From NCBI RefSeq assembly GCF_004354085.1, contig NZ_SMSE01000002.1, forward strand, positions 682,001 to 746,000: a stretch of 64,000 nt of DNA. Direction: 5' to 3'. Source of the stretch: Seongchinamella unica (GTDB lineage Bacteria > Pseudomonadota > Gammaproteobacteria > Pseudomonadales > Halieaceae). The notes below the pieces were generated by a model. The model did not search any database. It worked only from the letters and a program-made list of their open reading frames with translations, and was not told the origin of the DNA. A program made the position numbers and the translations under genes. How positions within the stretch are numbered: position 1 is the stretch's first letter; each line of letters begins with the position of its first letter. This document shows, piece after piece, positions 24,021 to 31,712 of the stretch.

Positions 24021-25244
24021 ATGTACCAGTTCAGTCAGCAATCACTCGATTTACAGCAGCGCCTGCAAGCTTTCATGGATGAGCATATTTATCCCAACGA
24101 GTCAGCTTATGCAGCGCATTTACACGACACCGATAACCGCTGGGCGCCGATTCCACTGATGGACGACCTGAAACAGAAAGCGCGTGCAGCCGGTCTGTGG
24201 AACCTGTTTATTCCCCCGTCGCTGGCCAGGTTCGCCGAGCACGACGGCATTTCCAACTTCGATTACGCCCCCCTTGCCGAGTTGATGGGTCGGGTACTGT
24301 GGTCTCCGGAGGTGTTTAACTGTAACGCTCCGGATACCGGCAACATGGAAGTCCTGATGAAATACGCCACCGAAGCCCAGCAGCAGGCGTGGCTGGAGCC
24401 TCTGCTTGCCGGAGAGATCCGCTCCTCCTATGCGATGACCGAACCCCAGGTAGCGTCGTCCGATGCCACCAATGTGGAACTGCGTATTGAGCGCGAAGGC
24501 GATGAATGGGTATTGAACGGCCGCAAGTGGTTTATCACCAACGCCATGTACGAGCGTACCCGTATTTTCATCGTCATGGGCAAATCGGACCCGGATAACC
24601 CCAGCCGCCACCTGCAGCAGAGCCAGGTACTGGTGCCCAAGGACACTCCGGGGCTGGAACTGGTGCGTCCGTTGACCACCCTTGGCTATGACGATGCGCC
24701 GCTGGGTCACGCGGAACTGCTATTCAATAATGTCCGGGTACCCGCTGAAAACATACTATTGGGCGAGGGCCGCGGGTTCGAAATCGCCCAGGGTCGGCTT
24801 GGCCCGGGACGGGTTCATCACTGCATGCGCTTGATCGGGATCGCCCAGCGCTCGCTGGAACTGGCCTGCGCGAGGGTTGAGGAGCGCTCAACCTTTGGCC
24901 GTACCCTGTCCCAGCACCAGTCGGTGCGGGAGGATATATCCCGTTGTTATTCAGAGATTGAAATGGCCCGACTGCTGGTACTCAAGACCTGCGCCAAAAT
25001 GGATGAAGTCGGGGCAAAAGGCGCGATGGACCTGATCGCGGCTTCAAAAACCCAAGTGCCGCTGATGATGCAACAGGTGATTGATCGCTGTATGCAGATG
25101 CACGGTGCCGGTGGCCTCACCGAGGACTACTGCATGGCGGAAGGATTCAATTACGCCCGCTGGTGCCGCCAGGCAGATGGGCCGGACCAGGTGCACCACA
25201 TGGCGCTGGGGAAAATGATCATCAAACGTTATACCGAGAAGTGA
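24021..25244 (+). CDS. Acyl-CoA dehydrogenase family protein
   Basis: 407 residues from the ATG at 24021, chosen because CGGAG lies 7-11 bases upstream; an in-frame ATG at 23994 lacks such a site. The flavin-dependent acyl-CoA dehydrogenase fold is clear: YAMTEPQVASSDAT (FAD/substrate loop), RKWFITNA, a middle beta domain, and in the C-terminal domain RVEERSTFGRTLSQHQSV and MQMHGAGGLTEDY. It resembles the ACAD10/11-like dehydrogenases. It should oxidise an acyl-CoA to an enoyl-CoA, passing electrons to ETF. An SDR follows after 8 bp, together suggesting a short beta-oxidation-like route under the divergent LysR regulator. Confidence 0.92.
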   Translation: MYQFSQQSLDLQQRLQAFMDEHIYPNESAYAAHLHDTDNRWAPIPLMDDLKQKARAAGLWNLFIPPSLARFAEHDGISNFDYAPLAELMGRVLWSPEVFNCNAPDTGNMEVLMKYATEAQQQAWLEPLLAGEIRSSYAMTEPQVASSDATNVELRIEREGDEWVLNGRKWFITNAMYERTRIFIVMGKSDPDNPSRHLQQSQVLVPKDTPGLELVRPLTTLGYDDAPLGHAELLFNNVRVPAENILLGEGRGFEIAQGRLGPGRVHHCMRLIGIAQRSLELACARVEERSTFGRTLSQHQSVREDISRCYSEIEMARLLVLKTCAKMDEVGAKGAMDLIAASKTQVPLMMQQVIDRCMQMHGAGGLTEDYCMAEGFNYARWCRQADGPDQVHHMALGKMIIKRYTEK

Positions 25245-25252
25245 GCCGTCTC

Positions 25253-26032
25253 ATGACCCAAACCATCGAACAACGTTTCAGCCTGCAGGGCAAGGTAGCG
25301 CTGGTCACGGGTGCTTCCAGTGGACTGGGGGCCAGGTTCGCCGTCGCCCTCGCCGATGCCGGCGCCACGGTCGTGGCTGCCGCCCGGCGCAAGGAGAAAT
25401 TACAGGCGTTGGTGCAGCAAATAAGCGACGCCGGTGGCCGGGCCCTGGCTGTGGCCATGGATGTGACCTCAGCAGCCAGTGTTACCTCTGCCCTGGATGA
25501 GGCAGAGCGCGGTGCCGGGCCTGTCGATATCCTGGTGAATAACGCCGGTGTCGCTGGCTCCAGGCACTGCCTGAAGGAAGATGAAGCCAACTGGGACGCC
25601 ATCATGGAGACCAATTTAAAGGGGGCCTGGCGAGTTGCCCATGGCGTGGCCAAGCGCAGTGTCGCCGCGGGCCGCCCCTGCAGCATTATCAACATCGCAT
25701 CGATACTGGGAGTTCGCGTGGGCTTTGGCGAGAGCAGCTACGCCATTTCCAAGGCCGCTGTCGTACAGATGACCAAAGCCATGGCCCTGGAACTGGCCCG
25801 CAAGAACATCCGCGTCAACGCCATATGCCCCGGCTATTTCGCCACCGAAATGAATGCCGACTACCTGCTGTCCGAAGGCGGACAGGCCTACCTCAAAGAC
25901 ACTACCGCCGGACGCATGGGCGAACTGGACGAACTTGACGGCCCCCTGCTGTTACTGGCCTCGGACGCTGGCAGCTTTATCAACGGCGCGATTATCCCGG
26001 TGGACGGGGGTCACCTGGTGGGGTCGCTGTAA
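25253..26032 (+). CDS. Short-chain dehydrogenase/reductase
   Basis: 259 residues from the ATG at 25253, 8 bp after the acyl-CoA dehydrogenase stop. The frame is open further upstream, but that part overlaps the dehydrogenase and lacks homology. SDR features: VTGASSGLGARF (NAD(P)-binding), NNAGVAG, IINIAS with the catalytic Ser, SSYAISKAA (Tyr/Lys pair) and the ICPGYFATEM loop; it ends IIPVDGGHLVGSL. It likely oxidises or reduces a hydroxyacyl or related intermediate made with the neighbouring dehydrogenase. Substrate not readable. Confidence 0.92.
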   Translation: MTQTIEQRFSLQGKVALVTGASSGLGARFAVALADAGATVVAAARRKEKLQALVQQISDAGGRALAVAMDVTSAASVTSALDEAERGAGPVDILVNNAGVAGSRHCLKEDEANWDAIMETNLKGAWRVAHGVAKRSVAAGRPCSIINIASILGVRVGFGESSYAISKAAVVQMTKAMALELARKNIRVNAICPGYFATEMNADYLLSEGGQAYLKDTTAGRMGELDELDGPLLLLASDAGSFINGAIIPVDGGHLVGSL

Positions 26033-26122
26033 GTCGGTGTAATTGAGTGCTGGCCACCAGCTCGGCGACACTCCGTGCCTGTCAACGGACATTGATGACT
26101 CGACAGCGCATAAGGAGCCGCC

Positions 26123-26542
26123 TTGATTATCAGCCTCAACATCACCAATGCCGATCACGTCCAGCATATGTTTCGCCATTATCAGCGGACGGTCTATGGC
26201 CTGGCCCTGCCCTACACGCGGGACTGCAGCTACACCGGCATCCTCTCCCAGGGCGAAGATCTTTTCATTTCCGGGCACGGCTCACCGGTAAGTATCGGCC
26301 ACCAGGAGGGCGAGCCTCGCTTCACCCCGTCGCAAATGGCAGAGTGGCTGGAAAACTGGGTACTGCCCTGCAACTACTGGGGCAATATCTACATTGCCGC
26401 ACCGGGAGCGCGGGCGGACTTCCTCGACGGCCTCCACCGGGCGCTGGGACCGGCGTTCCGCGGCCGCATTCATGGCCAGTTCGACCTCGCCTACAGCCAA
26501 CTCAATCCACCGCAACAGGACGCGTGGATCCGGGTTGCCTGA
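26123..26542 (+). CDS. Unrecognised 139-aa protein with a SGHG motif
   Basis: The frame begins at TTG 26123 with a strong ribosome-binding site (AAGGAG at 26112-26117, five-base spacer); there is no ATG alternative. I do not recognise the family. A hydrophobic strand ends in LFISGHGSP, then an acidic/turn region, the helix PSQMAEWLENWVLP, and a second strand NIYIAAPGARADFLDGL. That order (strand-GHG, helix, strand, helix) recalls the His half of caspase-like folds (C80, CHAT, clostripain), but the second strand ends AAPG where a catalytic Cys would be expected; a Cys precedes it in LPCNYWG. No signal peptide. It stands alone, 91 bp after the SDR. Confidence 0.6.
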   Translation: MIISLNITNADHVQHMFRHYQRTVYGLALPYTRDCSYTGILSQGEDLFISGHGSPVSIGHQEGEPRFTPSQMAEWLENWVLPCNYWGNIYIAAPGARADFLDGLHRALGPAFRGRIHGQFDLAYSQLNPPQQDAWIRVA

Positions 26543-26654
26543 GTCTGGCGGCAGTGCCTGGATAGGGGGCTGGCGGAAGTTCGCTGAGCGCGGGTCCAGC
26601 CATGGCGGGCAGGAGCGGACACCCCGGTGCGAGGGTCAACGGAAAATTTCAGGC

Positions 26655-26684
26655 AAAAAAAACCCGGCTAAGGCCGGGTTTTCT
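26655..26684 (-). terminator. Intrinsic terminator of tRNA-Glu
   Basis: On the reverse strand, AAAACCCGGC-CTTA-GCCGGG followed by eight T, starting six bases after the tRNA 3' end. This is a textbook Rho-independent terminator. The forward strand also has four T after the stem, so it may weakly serve the 139-aa gene. Confidence 0.93.
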
Positions 26685-26689
26685 GGATA

Positions 26690-26765
26690 TGGCATCCCGT
26701 AGGGGGTTCGAACCCCTGTTACCGCCGTGAAAGGGCGGGGTCCTGGACCACTAGACGAACGGGAC
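26690..26765 (-). tRNA. tRNA-Glu (anticodon TTC)
   Basis: A 76-nt cloverleaf with encoded CCA. The D-arm (TCGTCTAGTGG), anticodon arm CCGCCCTTTCACGGCGG (anticodon TTC, complement at 26729-26731) and T-arm (AGGGGTTCGAACCCCT) are intact and nearly identical to E. coli tRNA-Glu. The acceptor pairs GTCCCGT with ACGGGAT, with G73. An intrinsic terminator follows. Confidence 0.97.
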
Positions 26766-26910
26766 GCAACACTCTGGCCGTGCCAGAAGACGCGCATTAT
26801 AAGGAACAAGGCGGGCAATGCAACCGTTTCCGCGACATTATTTTCCGCCCTGTTTTATACTCCCCGGCGTCCCTCCCCTGGCCTCCCTGCGACCCTCAAA
26901 AGGGTCCGGC

Positions 26911-28173
26911 CTAATACTTGAACTTGGTGTCAAACTGGATGCGGTCATAGCTCACCGCGCCACCCCGGTCTGCCAGGTTCTTCTCCCCTGCCTCGTTATC
27001 CAGGAACCAGGTTACGCCCAGGGACCATTGCTTGTTGATCCCATAGGCACCGGTCAAGATATGGCCCTTGGCGTCGGTGCCGCCACCGGAGAAATCCGAA
27101 TCACTGAGCAGACCCAACACCGCATCGGCCTCCAGGTCACGGTACTGGTAACCGACGCCCCAGGTGCCCTTGCCGCTGGCCTTGCCCAGGCTGATACCCG
27201 CCAGCCAGCCCGTATCGTAATCGTCCGCGTCCCGGTTATTGACCCAGTTGGCGTAAATGGCCAGGGGCATGTCGAAGACATTCAGCTTGAGGTCACCGCC
27301 CAGCTCGACCATCTCGTAGTCGTACTGATAGACGCCGCCGATTGAGCTGTTACCGTAAAACTCCGGATCGTCATCGTCACCGTAAAAGGGAGCTCTCCCG
27401 GCAGTGGGGAAGTCGTGATAGGCCACGCCGGCGGTCAGCATTGCGTCGCCCAGGCTGAAGCGTGCGCCACCCTGCACGCTCCAGGTGAAGGCGTCATTGT
27501 CGTTGCGGTTGTCGCTCTCCAGCCAGTTGCCCATAAAGTTGGCAAACAGGTGGTCGGCAGCGTAGCCGGCACTGATTCCCTCCGGGCGCCAGTCGCCGTC
27601 CCACAACAGGCTGCTTTTCTGCGGCTTGTAAAGCGGGTTGGAGAACTTGCCGGCCTGCAGGTGCAGGTTTTCGGTGGCGTTCCACTTGAAGTACGCCTTG
27701 TCCAGGCGCACGTCCTTGGTGCTGCCGCCACCGCCCAGCGTCTGGTTGGTTGACACCGGGTTGTCGCCCCCGGTCGCTATACCCAGGCCAAGCTCGGTAT
27801 CACTGGGCAGCGCCGCAGTGATTGCCATCCGGGCGCGAATCCGGTTGCGCTCCCGGCGGTCCCGGTCTTCCACATCGATGGTCTCGTAGCGATAGCGAAA
27901 ATCGCCTGTCATGCCGATTTTCTCCGCCCAGGACGAAGACCTGTTCTGGGCCTGCAACGCCGTCACATCAGCTTGCAGCCGGGACAGGTCGTCAACCGCC
28001 ACACCGGCCTGCTTGAGCCGCGCATTTTCGGCCTCCAGGGCCTGTACCCGGGCCGCCATGTCGACGAACTGGGCCTTGAAGGTTTCCCATTCCGCATCGG
28101 ATACCGCCGCCTGTGCACTGCCTGTTGCGCTGATGACCAGCGCGGCAAGAGTCGCTGTCATTGGTGCTTTCAT
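26911..28173 (-). CDS. Putative outer-membrane porin, probably in the Pho regulon
   Basis: 420 residues with a signal peptide (about 1-22, SAQA). A coiled-coil stretch (about residues 30-75, with AARVQALEAENARLKQ) precedes a beta-barrel beginning KIGMTGDFRYRYE and ending with the aromatic IQFDTKFKY. This matches the putative-porin family (Porin_5-like) with an N-terminal periplasmic trimerisation coil. Two Pho boxes directly upstream and the nearby pst/pho genes suggest it is induced by phosphate starvation and passes phosphate or anions, by analogy to PhoE or OprP; sequence alone does not show selectivity. Confidence 0.87.
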   Translation of the reverse strand: MKAPMTATLAALVISATGSAQAAVSDAEWETFKAQFVDMAARVQALEAENARLKQAGVAVDDLSRLQADVTALQAQNRSSSWAEKIGMTGDFRYRYETIDVEDRDRRERNRIRARMAITAALPSDTELGLGIATGGDNPVSTNQTLGGGGSTKDVRLDKAYFKWNATENLHLQAGKFSNPLYKPQKSSLLWDGDWRPEGISAGYAADHLFANFMGNWLESDNRNDNDAFTWSVQGGARFSLGDAMLTAGVAYHDFPTAGRAPFYGDDDDPEFYGNSSIGGVYQYDYEMVELGGDLKLNVFDMPLAIYANWVNNRDADDYDTGWLAGISLGKASGKGTWGVGYQYRDLEADAVLGLLSDSDFSGGGTDAKGHILTGAYGINKQWSLGVTWFLDNEAGEKNLADRGGAVSYDRIQFDTKFKY

Positions 28174-28186
28174 AGTTTTTCCTCTG

Positions 28187-28215
28187 ATGACACTTTTGTG
28201 ACGCTAATATGACTA
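28187..28215 (-). promoter_or_regulatory. Pho box (three repeats) upstream of the porin
   Basis: On the reverse strand the half-sites AGTCATA, CGTCACA and GTGTCAT follow at 11-bp steps, the PhoB pattern (CTGTCAT repeated every 11 bp). It starts 14 bp upstream of the porin start, rather close for an activator site; the second box further up may be the main one. Confidence 0.7.
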
Positions 28216-28241
28216 AAACGCGCACAGAATAAGCGGTTTGT

Positions 28242-28259
28242 ATGACACTTTTGTGACAA
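28242..28259 (-). promoter_or_regulatory. Second Pho box upstream of the porin
   Basis: Reverse-strand TTGTCACAAAAGTGTCAT is two PhoB half-sites separated by four A, close to the consensus CTGTCATAAAACTGTCAT. It lies about 70 bp upstream of the porin start, a normal position for a PhoB-activated promoter. Confidence 0.82.
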
Positions 28260-28364
28260 ACCGCCCATTCAGGGGAAGAATATACGAGGAATATTTACCG
28301 CCCGCGAGGCAGCAGATGGGGCGAAGGCTGGGGCCGGTGAAACGGCCCCGGATCGGTGCCGGAC

Positions 28365-28487
28365 TCAGCCGATCAGGCCGACCAAGACATAGCTGATGGC
28401 GACCACGCCTATGGCTTCCAGCGCCAGATGCTGTAGCGTGATTTTCGGGGGTTCGCCCAGCTCGTTTTTTGCACTACGGAGGTTCAT
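28365..28487 (-). CDS. Possible 40-aa single-span membrane peptide
   Basis: ATG at 28485-28487 opens a 40-codon frame ending TGA at 28365. Residues 1-17 are polar (MNLRSAKNELGEPPKIT); residues 18-40 are hydrophobic (LQHLALEAIGVVAISYVLVGLIG in two parts), enough for one membrane span. There is no clear ribosome-binding site, which weakens the call. The frame diverges from the ribbon-helix-helix gene and shares its operator-bearing promoter region. Nothing in the sequence gives a function. Confidence 0.4.
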   Translation of the reverse strand: MNLRSAKNELGEPPKITLQHLALEAIGVVAISYVLVGLIG

Positions 28488-28511
28488 TGACAGTCATCAC
28501 TCATCTGATTG

Positions 28512-28569
28512 CACATGTATACACATAATATAGACCTCCGATACTGTGTTTTCAATGTGTATACATGTG
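28512..28569. promoter_or_regulatory. Two inverted 15-bp operator copies in a divergent promoter
   Basis: CACATGTATACACAT (28512-28526) and its exact reverse complement ATGTGTATACATGTG (28555-28569) are separated by 28 bp, each centred on the palindrome TGTATACA. The second copy sits between TTTTCA (28549-28554) and TAAAGT (28571-28576), plausible -35/-10 elements with 16-bp spacing for the ribbon-helix-helix gene. Occupation would block that promoter, so autorepression is the simplest model. Confidence 0.75.
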
Positions 28570-28613
28570 CTAAAGTACCGGTCCTCGTCCGCAACTGCTC
28601 AAGCGCAAACGGG

Positions 28614-28781
28614 ATGTCAAAAACCAAAGTGCTGAATATCCGGATAGATCCGGAACTGAAGAAAAAGGCGAAAAAACTGGCTGAAGCAGACGGGCGCTCG
28701 CTGTCCAACTGGGTGACCAAGCTGATTTCAACCACGGTCAAGGAAGCCGAGAAGGCGGCTGCCCGCAAGGAAGACGACTAG
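28614..28781 (+). CDS. Ribbon-helix-helix (Arc/CopG-type) DNA-binding protein
   Basis: 55 residues from the ATG at 28614; the open frame extends upstream through the operators but without a start context. The sequence KVLNIRIDPELKKKAKKLAEA is the beta-strand and first helix of an RHH domain, followed by GRSLSNWVTKLI (second helix) and a charged tail. RHH proteins bind DNA as dimers of strands; many are antitoxins or small autoregulators. No canonical toxin gene follows; its stop overlaps the phoU stop on the other strand (CTAG, 28778-28781). The twin operators upstream are its likely binding sites. Confidence 0.85.
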   Translation: MSKTKVLNIRIDPELKKKAKKLAEADGRSLSNWVTKLISTTVKEAEKAAARKEDD

Positions 28782-29503
28782 GCGGTAGGCTGCAGAAAGC
28801 GGTCCTGGATTTCCTTCAGGCTGAGATGGCGCACATCCGATCCCTTCACCAGGAAGATAACTTCCTCGCAAATATTTACAGCGTGGTCCCCTATGCGCTC
28901 CAGTGAGCGGGCACACCAGTTCACCCTGAGCAGGTTTTTCACCGATGCCGGCTTTTCCATCATGCGGGTGATGAGCAACCGGGTCAGGGACTCAAACTCC
29001 GCATCGATGTCCGGGTCCATGGCCGCGGTTTCGATCGCTGCCTCCACATCGAGGCGGGCGAAGGCATCCAGTGCGCCGTTGAGTATGTCCAGCACGCTTT
29101 TGCCGAGGTGTTTCGGGTCAGAGCGGTAACTGCTGCCGTTACGGCCCTCGGCCAGGGTCTGGGCGAGCCGGCCAATTTTTTCGGCCTCGTCACCAATACG
29201 TTCCAGGTCGGCGGCCATGCGAATAATGGCCACCACCACCCGCAGGTCGCTGGCGGCTGGTTGTCGCAGCGCGAGGATGTCGGTGCACTTGGCGTTGATG
29301 GACACTTCCATCTCATTGACCTTGTAATCGGAGCTTGCCACCTCCTCCGCCAACTCCGCCCTGCCCTTGACCAGCGCTTTTAGCGCCTTGCGACACTGGC
29401 CTTCCACCAGGCCGCCCATGGCCAGCACCTCGGCCCGCACGGTTTCCAGTTCTTGGTTGTACTTCTGTGAGGTGTGCTGGTCGAGATTCAGGTTTTCATC
29501 CAC
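28778..29503 (-). CDS. phoU: Phosphate signalling protein PhoU (copy at the end of the pst operon)
   Basis: 241 residues made of two three-helix repeats, each with the metal-binding E/D signatures: AADLERIGDEAEKIGRLA in the first half and ARSLERIGDHAVNICEE in the second. PhoU links the PstSCAB transporter to PhoR and keeps the Pho response off when phosphate is ample. It is 15 bp downstream of pstB. A second PhoU gene lies at 34551-35270; this copy is the one in the classical pstSCAB-phoU position. Confidence 0.96.
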   Translation of the reverse strand: MDENLNLDQHTSQKYNQELETVRAEVLAMGGLVEGQCRKALKALVKGRAELAEEVASSDYKVNEMEVSINAKCTDILALRQPAASDLRVVVAIIRMAADLERIGDEAEKIGRLAQTLAEGRNGSSYRSDPKHLGKSVLDILNGALDAFARLDVEAAIETAAMDPDIDAEFESLTRLLITRMMEKPASVKNLLRVNWCARSLERIGDHAVNICEEVIFLVKGSDVRHLSLKEIQDRFLQPTA

Positions 29504-29518
29504 GGCGAGTCATTCCTG

Positions 29519-30409
29519 TCAGCCGAAGCGGCCGGTAATATAGTTCTCAGTCAGTTCATGGGAAGGCATGGTAAAGATTTGCTTGGTCTCCCCTACTTCG
29601 ATCAACTTGCCCAGGTGAAAGTACGCTGTGCGCTGCGAGACCCGCGCCGCCTGTTGCATGGAGTGAGTCACAATGGCGATGGTAAAGCGTTCCTTGAGCT
29701 CGTCGATCAACTCCTCGATACGGGCAGTAGCAATCGGGTCCAGCGCGGAACAGGGTTCGTCCATGAGTATCACCTCTGGACTGACGGCGATGGCCCTGGC
29801 GATACACAGGCGCTGCTGCTGACCGCCCGAGAGTCCGGTGCCCGGCTTGTCCAGCACATCCTTGACCTCGTCCCAGAGGCTGGCCCTGCGCAGGCTCTGT
29901 TCAACGATCTCATCCATTTCCGCCTTGTTGTGGGCCAGACCATGAATTTTGGGACCGTAAGCGACGTTTTCGTAAATGGATTTCGGGAAGGGATTGGGTT
30001 TCTGGAACACCATGCCCACTCTGGCACGCAGCAGGACGGTATCCTGGCCGGTACCATAGATGTCCTCTCCGTCGAGCTTGATATCGCCGTCTACGCGACA
30101 GATGGGGATGATGTCGTTCATCCTGTTCAGCGAGCGGAGGAAGGTCGATTTACCACAACCGGAGGGTCCGATCATGGCGATGACCTCGTTTTCGCCAATA
30201 TCCAGGGAGACATCCATAATCGCGTGCTTGTCGGCGTAATAGACATTAACGTTTCGCGCGGACATTTTCGGGTTGTCCACAAAGGGCGAGCCGATAGTCT
30301 TGTAATCGCTGACATCGGTGTGGTCGTGGATATCGAGGCCCGCAGCTTCCTCGGGCACTGCGCCGTAAGTCGTTGGTTCCAAAGCCGTCATTTTTTCAGA
30401 GCCTTCCAT
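29519..30409 (-). CDS. pstB: Phosphate ABC transporter ATP-binding protein
   Basis: 296 residues. Walker [10 protein letters not shown], signature [16 protein letters not shown], Walker [14 protein letters not shown] and the H-loop IVTHSMQQA are intact. An N-terminal extension of about 40 residues (to [11 protein letters not shown]) precedes the ABC domain, as in other gammaproteobacterial PstB. It energises phosphate import by PstA/PstC. It lies 16 bp after pstA in the operon. Confidence 0.97.
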   Translation of the reverse strand: MEGSEKMTALEPTTYGAVPEEAAGLDIHDHTDVSDYKTIGSPFVDNPKMSARNVNVYYADKHAIMDVSLDIGENEVIAMIGPSGCGKSTFLRSLNRMNDIIPICRVDGDIKLDGEDIYGTGQDTVLLRARVGMVFQKPNPFPKSIYENVAYGPKIHGLAHNKAEMDEIVEQSLRRASLWDEVKDVLDKPGTGLSGGQQQRLCIARAIAVSPEVILMDEPCSALDPIATARIEELIDELKERFTIAIVTHSMQQAARVSQRTAYFHLGKLIEVGETKQIFTMPSHELTENYITGRFG

Positions 30410-30425
30410 GTTAAAACCTGTATCA

Positions 30426-31712
30426 CTATTTCACTTCAAAGCGCTTGCGCAGATAAATTGCCAGCGCGTTCATCAGAATAAGGAATCCCATCAACACCAT
30501 AATCGCTGCCGACGTCTTTTCGGTGAAGCCCCGTTCCGGGCTATCGGCCCAGAGATAGATTTGCACCGGCAGCACCGTGGAGGGGTCGGTAACACTGCCG
30601 GGGACATCCATAATGAAGGCCACCATGCCAATCATCAACAGCGGTGCTGATTCGCCAAGGGCCTGGGCCATGCCGATGATGGAGCCGGTCAGGATACCGG
30701 GCATGGCCACCGGCAACACGTGGTGGAACACGGTTTGCAGTTTGGAGGCCCCAACCCCCAGGGCGGCCTGGCGAATGGAGGGCGAGACAGACTGGATGGC
30801 CGCCCGCGAAGTGATGATAATGGTCGGCAGCGTCATCAGCGACAACACGATACCACCGACCAGTGGCGCCGATCGCGGCAACTCGAAAAAGTTGATGAAC
30901 ACCGCCAGACCCAACAGCCCGAATACAATGGAGGGCACCGCCGCCAGGTTGTTGATGTTGATCTCGATCAGATCGGTGATTCGATTGCGCGGGGCGAACT
31001 CCTCGAGATAGACCGCGGCAAACACGCCGATCGGAAAGGCCAGCAGGAAAGTGACCAGCAGGGTAAAAAAGGATCCCTGCAGGGCAGCGCGAATCCCCGC
31101 CAGTTCCGGCTCCCGCGAATCACCGTACTGGAAAAACTGGGTATTGAATGACCCACGGGTACGACCGTCGTCCCGCAGCGTATCCAGCCAGTCCATCTGG
31201 ATGTCCTTGAGCTTGCGCTCCGCTTCCGGAATATCGCGACTGACCTGTCCCTTCAGGTACGCTGCCGCTTCAGAGTGGGCCAACAGCCAGATATCCTTGC
31301 GCTCGCCGAGCAACGAGGAATCGTCAAGCACCCTATCGCGCAAGTCATACTCGGCACCGATACTGACCAGCCGATACAGCTGGCGCTTGTCACTGCGGCC
31401 GGTCACCTCCGGGAACATGTCCCTGAGAGAGGCTTTGATGACCCCGGAAAAATTCGCCTGCCTTATGTCCTCCTCTGAAGGGGACGCACCGAGGCCAAGC
31501 GAGTCGGCGTCAAAGTGGACCGTGATTTTCAGGTATTGCTGGGTAAATGCCGGCGAGCCCTTGCTGACAATATCGAACAGAAGAATGAACAGGAAAACAA
31601 ACCCGGTCAGGACGGCAAGCTGGCCGTACAGTCGGAAGCGACGCTCGCGCGCATAGCGCTTCTTGAGCGAAGCCTCGATACGTTTCGTGTTCTTGAACGT
31701 GTCCTTATTCAT
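30426..31712 (-). CDS. pstA: Phosphate ABC transporter permease PstA (long form)
   Basis: 428 residues from the ATG at 31710-31712, which overlaps the end of pstC by 8 bp; a longer frame to 31751 has no homology. One membrane span (about 40-60) is followed by a large hydrophilic stretch (about 65-220) and then the five-span permease domain with [32 protein letters not shown] and the coupling region [15 protein letters not shown] (each split here for brevity). E. coli PstA is 296 residues, so the extra domain faces the periplasm. Long PstA proteins are known from Pseudomonas and Vibrio relatives. Confidence 0.95.
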   Translation of the reverse strand: MNKDTFKNTKRIEASLKKRYARERRFRLYGQLAVLTGFVFLFILLFDIVSKGSPAFTQQYLKITVHFDADSLGLGASPSEEDIRQANFSGVIKASLRDMFPEVTGRSDKRQLYRLVSIGAEYDLRDRVLDDSSLLGERKDIWLLAHSEAAAYLKGQVSRDIPEAERKLKDIQMDWLDTLRDDGRTRGSFNTQFFQYGDSREPELAGIRAALQGSFFTLLVTFLLAFPIGVFAAVYLEEFAPRNRITDLIEININNLAAVPSIVFGLLGLAVFINFFELPRSAPLVGGIVLSLMTLPTIIITSRAAIQSVSPSIRQAALGVGASKLQTVFHHVLPVAMPGILTGSIIGMAQALGESAPLLMIGMVAFIMDVPGSVTDPSTVLPVQIYLWADSPERGFTEKTSAAIMVLMGFLILMNALAIYLRKRFEVK

